64,000 nt of DNA from GCA-2794515 sp034436155 (GTDB taxonomy: Bacteria; Chloroflexota; Anaerolineae; Aggregatilineales; Phototrophicaceae): positions 124,001 through 188,000 of the forward strand of contig DAOTVP010000010.1 in the NCBI GenBank assembly GCA_034436155.1, in the 5' to 3' direction. The position numbers and the translations under genes were made by a program. Below, piece by piece: positions 61,110 to 64,000 of the stretch (position 1 is the first letter of the stretch; the number at the start of each line of letters is the position of its first letter). Below the pieces are notes generated by a model that had not been told where the DNA came from, did no database searches, and saw only the letters and a list, made by a program, of their open reading frames with translations.

Positions 61110-64000
61110 TTCGCAAATATACCATCTTATTATGTGCCATCATCGCACTCTTAGGCAGTTTGGTCGCCACATTTGCCACACAAGCCAAGCGCGATTTTGT
61201 GTTACGTGGGGTTTCTGATGCGACACAAAACGCCAATTTACCCTATCGGATACCCCTTTTGGGCGTGAATGCAGAACTCACTCAATACACGCCTGATGAG
61301 TTGCGTTATCACCTAAATTTAATGCGTGATGCCCACATCCACTGGGTGCGTCAATTGGTACGTTGGCGCGATATAGAACCCAACCAGGGTGAATACTTAT
61401 GGGATATATGGGATACTATCATCAACACATTGCAAGCGTATCCCGAATTAGAATTGGTGGTTGTCTTTGTGGATACACCGCAATGGGCAACACAGCATCC
61501 ACATGACCCGACATCGCAACGCACTGCACCACCCGATAACCCACAAACATTTGCCGATTTTATCGGCATGTTTGCCAATCGTTATCAAGCCTCAATCAAT
61601 TATTATCAGATTTGGGATGAACCAAATATCACACTGGGTTGGGGCAACTTAGAGCCGAATGTTGTGCATTATGTCGCCATGTTGCAATCGGCTTATCTTA
61701 CTATTCACCAAAATGACCCGTCTGCCCACGTTATCAGTGCGGGGCTTGCGCCAACCACAGAAACGGGATCTGTGAATTATAACGAATTCGATTTTATGCG
61801 GATGATGTATGCACATGGCGCGAAAGATTATGCCGATGCTTGGGCGGGTATGCCATACGGCTTTGAGCATTCTCCACTAGACCGCACGGTGGATGTCGAT
61901 TACCTCAATGCCTCACGTTTTGTGATGTTGCGCGAAATCATGGTTGAAAATGGCGATTCTCGCAAACCCCTCTGGGCAAGTGCTTGGGGATGGAATGCTT
62001 TACCCGAAAATTGGACGGGACGACCATCTATCTGGCGAGATGTAACCCAATCTGAACAGGTGCAATACACGCTCGATTTATTGCACCGTGCAGAACGTGA
62101 ATGGACGTGGCTCGGCGGGATGATGCTCTATCATTGGCAACCGCAGGCGGACGATGATAATCCTGTTTGGGGATTTTCGATCCTTGCACAAGATGGATCT
62201 ATAACGCCACTCTACGAGGCGCTTAAAAATCGCACGATGACCGCGATGGATGGTCTGTATCCCGCAAAAAATTCATCAGCACAGTATAGTGGCGCATGGA
62301 CATTCACAGATATTGGTGCAGATATTGGTTGGGTACAAGATAGTTCTGCCGAATTCCGATTTTTTGGGCGAGATATTGCCATCATCACCCGTGAAGAGGA
62401 TGCAATTGCCCATTTTTACATCACTATAGATGACCAACCCGCTAATGCGCTCCCGCGCGATATGAGGGGGAACAGTTATCTATCGCTACGCAGTGGTGAA
62501 TTATCACCTGTTGTAAACGTGCATGTGGTGGCGCGAAATTTGACAGATGGTGAACATACGCTACGCATCGTTGCTGATGAGGTTGTGCCAGATGAAATTC
62601 AATTACGGTATCCGTTGGTTGGATTCGCCGTGAGCAGTGGTGATTTAGCGGAACCCTACAACCGACAAATATTCTTTGGTTGGATTTGTATCGCCGTATC
62701 ATTTTTGGCGCTTGTTGTGACAATCCGCGCTGTAAACATCTTCTGGTTATGGCATACTATTCAATTTGCGTGGACGCGCCTAAATGATGTATCACAATTG
62801 GTTATTGGCGCGATGGCATCTCTCACGTTGCTATTGGCGATGTTCCTCACATGGCAATCGGGCGTGCCTGCTATTTTTCGGCGCGATTCGGTACAACTAG
62901 GGTTATCTATCCTGACAGCAGGTATCATTTATCTCAACCCCGCGCTGATTTTAACCATCATTGCTATGGGGGTGTTGTTCATCCTGATTTACCATCGGCT
63001 CGAATTGGGTGTGATGTTAGCCATTTTTTGGTCGCCATTTTTCTTATTCCCCGTAGAGTTATACCGTTTTTCGTTCCCCATTGCTGAGATTATCATCATC
63101 ATAACCTTTATGGCTACGACATTACGTATATTGGCGCAACACGGTGAAGATAACCAGATATTGCCAAAGGTCATGAAAAATGGAGTATGGCGACATCTTA
63201 ACCGTCTGGATGTAATGATGATGCTGTGGTTGCTCTTAGGTGTCTTTGGTGTGGTTATTGCGACTTATCGCGCCCCTGCATTCACTGATTTTCGAGTGAT
63301 GTTTCTTGAACCTGCCATGCTTTACGTTGCAATTCGGACGAGAGGTCGGCATAAACAATCACTCATCCGCCTAATGGATGCCTTGCTCTTGGCGGGTATC
63401 GCTGTGGCGGGTATCGGTTTGGTGATGTGGCTCACGGGACAATCTATCATCACCGCCGAAGACGGTGTTAAGCGGTTGGCGAGCGTATATGGTTCACCAA
63501 ATAATGTCGGGCTGATTTTGGGGCGTTGTATCCCGTTTGCGTTGGCGCTTATCCTCATCCAAACAGAAAAACTGCGCCAATATTTCGGCATGATCGGTTT
63601 TCTGGTGATGGGTTTGGCGCTCATCCTTACACAAAGCGCGGGTGCATTATTCATCGGTGTGCCTGTCGGTATTATCACCGTTATCATCCTCAGTCTGCGC
63701 CAGAAAGCCATTTTGCCTATCATCGGCATCATCGGCTTAGTGGTGATAGGTGGCATTCTCGCATCGCAATCACCGCGTTTTGAGCGTTTGGTAGATATGA
63801 CCAGTGGCACGAATTTTTATCGGTTACGCGCATGGCAAAGTGCCATCAATATCATCCAAGATTATCCCATTACAGGAATTGGATTAGACCAATATCTGTA
63901 TTTCTTTAGGGATAAATACATGTTACCAGATGCGTGGCAAGAGCCGAATTTATCGCATCCACATCATATCATATTCGATTTTTGGTTGCGTTTGGGCATA
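61097..64000 (+). CDS. Glycosidase-like domain fused to O-antigen ligase/polymerase-type membrane domain (cut by window end)
   Basis: The frame stays open from ATG 61097 to the window end (968 codons), so the C-terminus is missing. One N-terminal membrane anchor (YTILLCAIIALLGSLVATF) is followed by a clan-A glycosidase-like TIM barrel (about 60-400). HWVRQLVRWRDIEPNQGEY and QIWDEPNITLGW (acid/base Glu) are seen, but the expected nucleophile strand reads KPLWASAWGW, with Ala where a Glu is usual. After a beta-rich part, a set of membrane helices begins near residue 525 and continues with motifs of the Wzy/RfaL O-antigen ligase family (GSPNNVGLILGRCIPFALAL, RLRAWQSAINIIQDYPITGI). It may bind or trim a glycan and polymerise or ligate it. 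It overlaps the upstream lipoprotein gene by 13 bases. Confidence 0.8.
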   Translation, partial: MDSIIRKYTILLCAIIALLGSLVATFATQAKRDFVLRGVSDATQNANLPYRIPLLGVNAELTQYTPDELRYHLNLMRDAHIHWVRQLVRWRDIEPNQGEYLWDIWDTIINTLQAYPELELVVVFVDTPQWATQHPHDPTSQRTAPPDNPQTFADFIGMFANRYQASINYYQIWDEPNITLGWGNLEPNVVHYVAMLQSAYLTIHQNDPSAHVISAGLAPTTETGSVNYNEFDFMRMMYAHGAKDYADAWAGMPYGFEHSPLDRTVDVDYLNASRFVMLREIMVENGDSRKPLWASAWGWNALPENWTGRPSIWRDVTQSEQVQYTLDLLHRAEREWTWLGGMMLYHWQPQADDDNPVWGFSILAQDGSITPLYEALKNRTMTAMDGLYPAKNSSAQYSGAWTFTDIGADIGWVQDSSAEFRFFGRDIAIITREEDAIAHFYITIDDQPANALPRDMRGNSYLSLRSGELSPVVNVHVVARNLTDGEHTLRIVADEVVPDEIQLRYPLVGFAVSSGDLAEPYNRQIFFGWICIAVSFLALVVTIRAVNIFWLWHTIQFAWTRLNDVSQLVIGAMASLTLLLAMFLTWQSGVPAIFRRDSVQLGLSILTAGIIYLNPALILTIIAMGVLFILIYHRLELGVMLAIFWSPFFLFPVELYRFSFPIAEIIIIITFMATTLRILAQHGEDNQILPKVMKNGVWRHLNRLDVMMMLWLLLGVFGVVIATYRAPAFTDFRVMFLEPAMLYVAIRTRGRHKQSLIRLMDALLLAGIAVAGIGLVMWLTGQSIITAEDGVKRLASVYGSPNNVGLILGRCIPFALALILIQTEKLRQYFGMIGFLVMGLALILTQSAGALFIGVPVGIITVIILSLRQKAILPIIGIIGLVVIGGILASQSPRFERLVDMTSGTNFYRLRAWQSAINIIQDYPITGIGLDQYLYFFRDKYMLPDAWQEPNLSHPHHIIFDFWLRLGI

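Noticed and set aside
1..64000. CRISPR array, prophage or transposase
   Set aside because: No regularly spaced repeats, phage structural genes or transposase frames were seen. The only mobile-type features are the DGR and the two small inverted-repeat elements.

Overview
The window reads as bacterial chromosome, moderate in GC, densely packed and mostly in short operons. The gene set suggests a Chloroflexota-type bacterium (Anaerolineae-like), although no rRNA is present to prove it. The hints are secreted proteins with long Pro/Thr linkers, FGE/SUMF1-type C-type-lectin folds joined to TIR or Ser/Thr-kinase domains, a fused indolepyruvate ferredoxin oxidoreductase, a citramalate synthase inside the leu operon, and GT4 glycosyltransferases. 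Two tRNA genes (Leu-GAG, Glu-CTC) are present. There is no CRISPR array, prophage or transposase.

Layout. 1-4857: end of a flavin disulfide oxidoreductase, then a heterodimeric ABC exporter. 4882-7003: a small accessory block (TIR-FGE protein and Uma2-type nuclease) bracketed by two related inverted-repeat elements. 7034-9282: polyprenyl synthase, Lon-N domain protein and VOC protein on the minus strand. 9339-15580: two glycosyltransferases, a ferredoxin, a GNAT-like protein, a small hypothetical gene and a secreted CAP-domain protein. 15719-24475: argG and argH, separated by a large accessory insertion. 24555-35654: an attenuator-controlled ilvE-ilvB-ilvN-ilvC-leuA-leuC-leuD-cimA-leuB operon. 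35674-39594: two-component system, secreted beta-propeller protein and a small membrane protein. 39602-45803 (minus): hflX, aminotransferase, trmFO, fabF, plsX. 45921-51588: tRNA-Leu, TPR-like membrane protein, hybrid kinase, S41 protease, smpB, an unknown gene and tRNA-Glu. 51765-64000: indolepyruvate oxidoreductase, PKD-repeat lipoprotein, RNA methyltransferase, G5-domain lipoprotein and a glycosidase-like/O-antigen-ligase fusion cut by the window end.

The most striking system lies between argG and argH. It is a complete diversity-generating retroelement (DGR): a target gene (19433-21283), a DGR-type reverse transcriptase (21358-22500), an Avd accessory protein (22424-22750) and a template repeat (22791-22905). 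The template and the variable repeat at the 3' end of the target gene (21156-21270) are 115 bases each. They differ at 10 positions, and every difference is at an adenine of the template. The target is a receptor-like protein: cytoplasmic TIR domain, one membrane segment, a Pro/Thr stalk and an external FGE/C-type-lectin domain whose tip is diversified. The upstream neighbour is a kinase with the same layout and a related, undiversified FGE domain. The DGR block is bracketed by an 86-base direct repeat of the argH 5' end, one copy intact and one decayed, which marks how the block entered the argG-argH locus.

The second notable element is a classical transcription attenuator ahead of ilvE. It comprises a 28-residue leader peptide with 14 Ile/Leu/Val residues, an antiterminator strand starting just after the leader stop codon, and a strong intrinsic terminator that competes with it. 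The operon it controls can make isoleucine from pyruvate by the citramalate route and also makes leucine and valine, except for the dihydroxyacid dehydratase (ilvD), which is not in the window.
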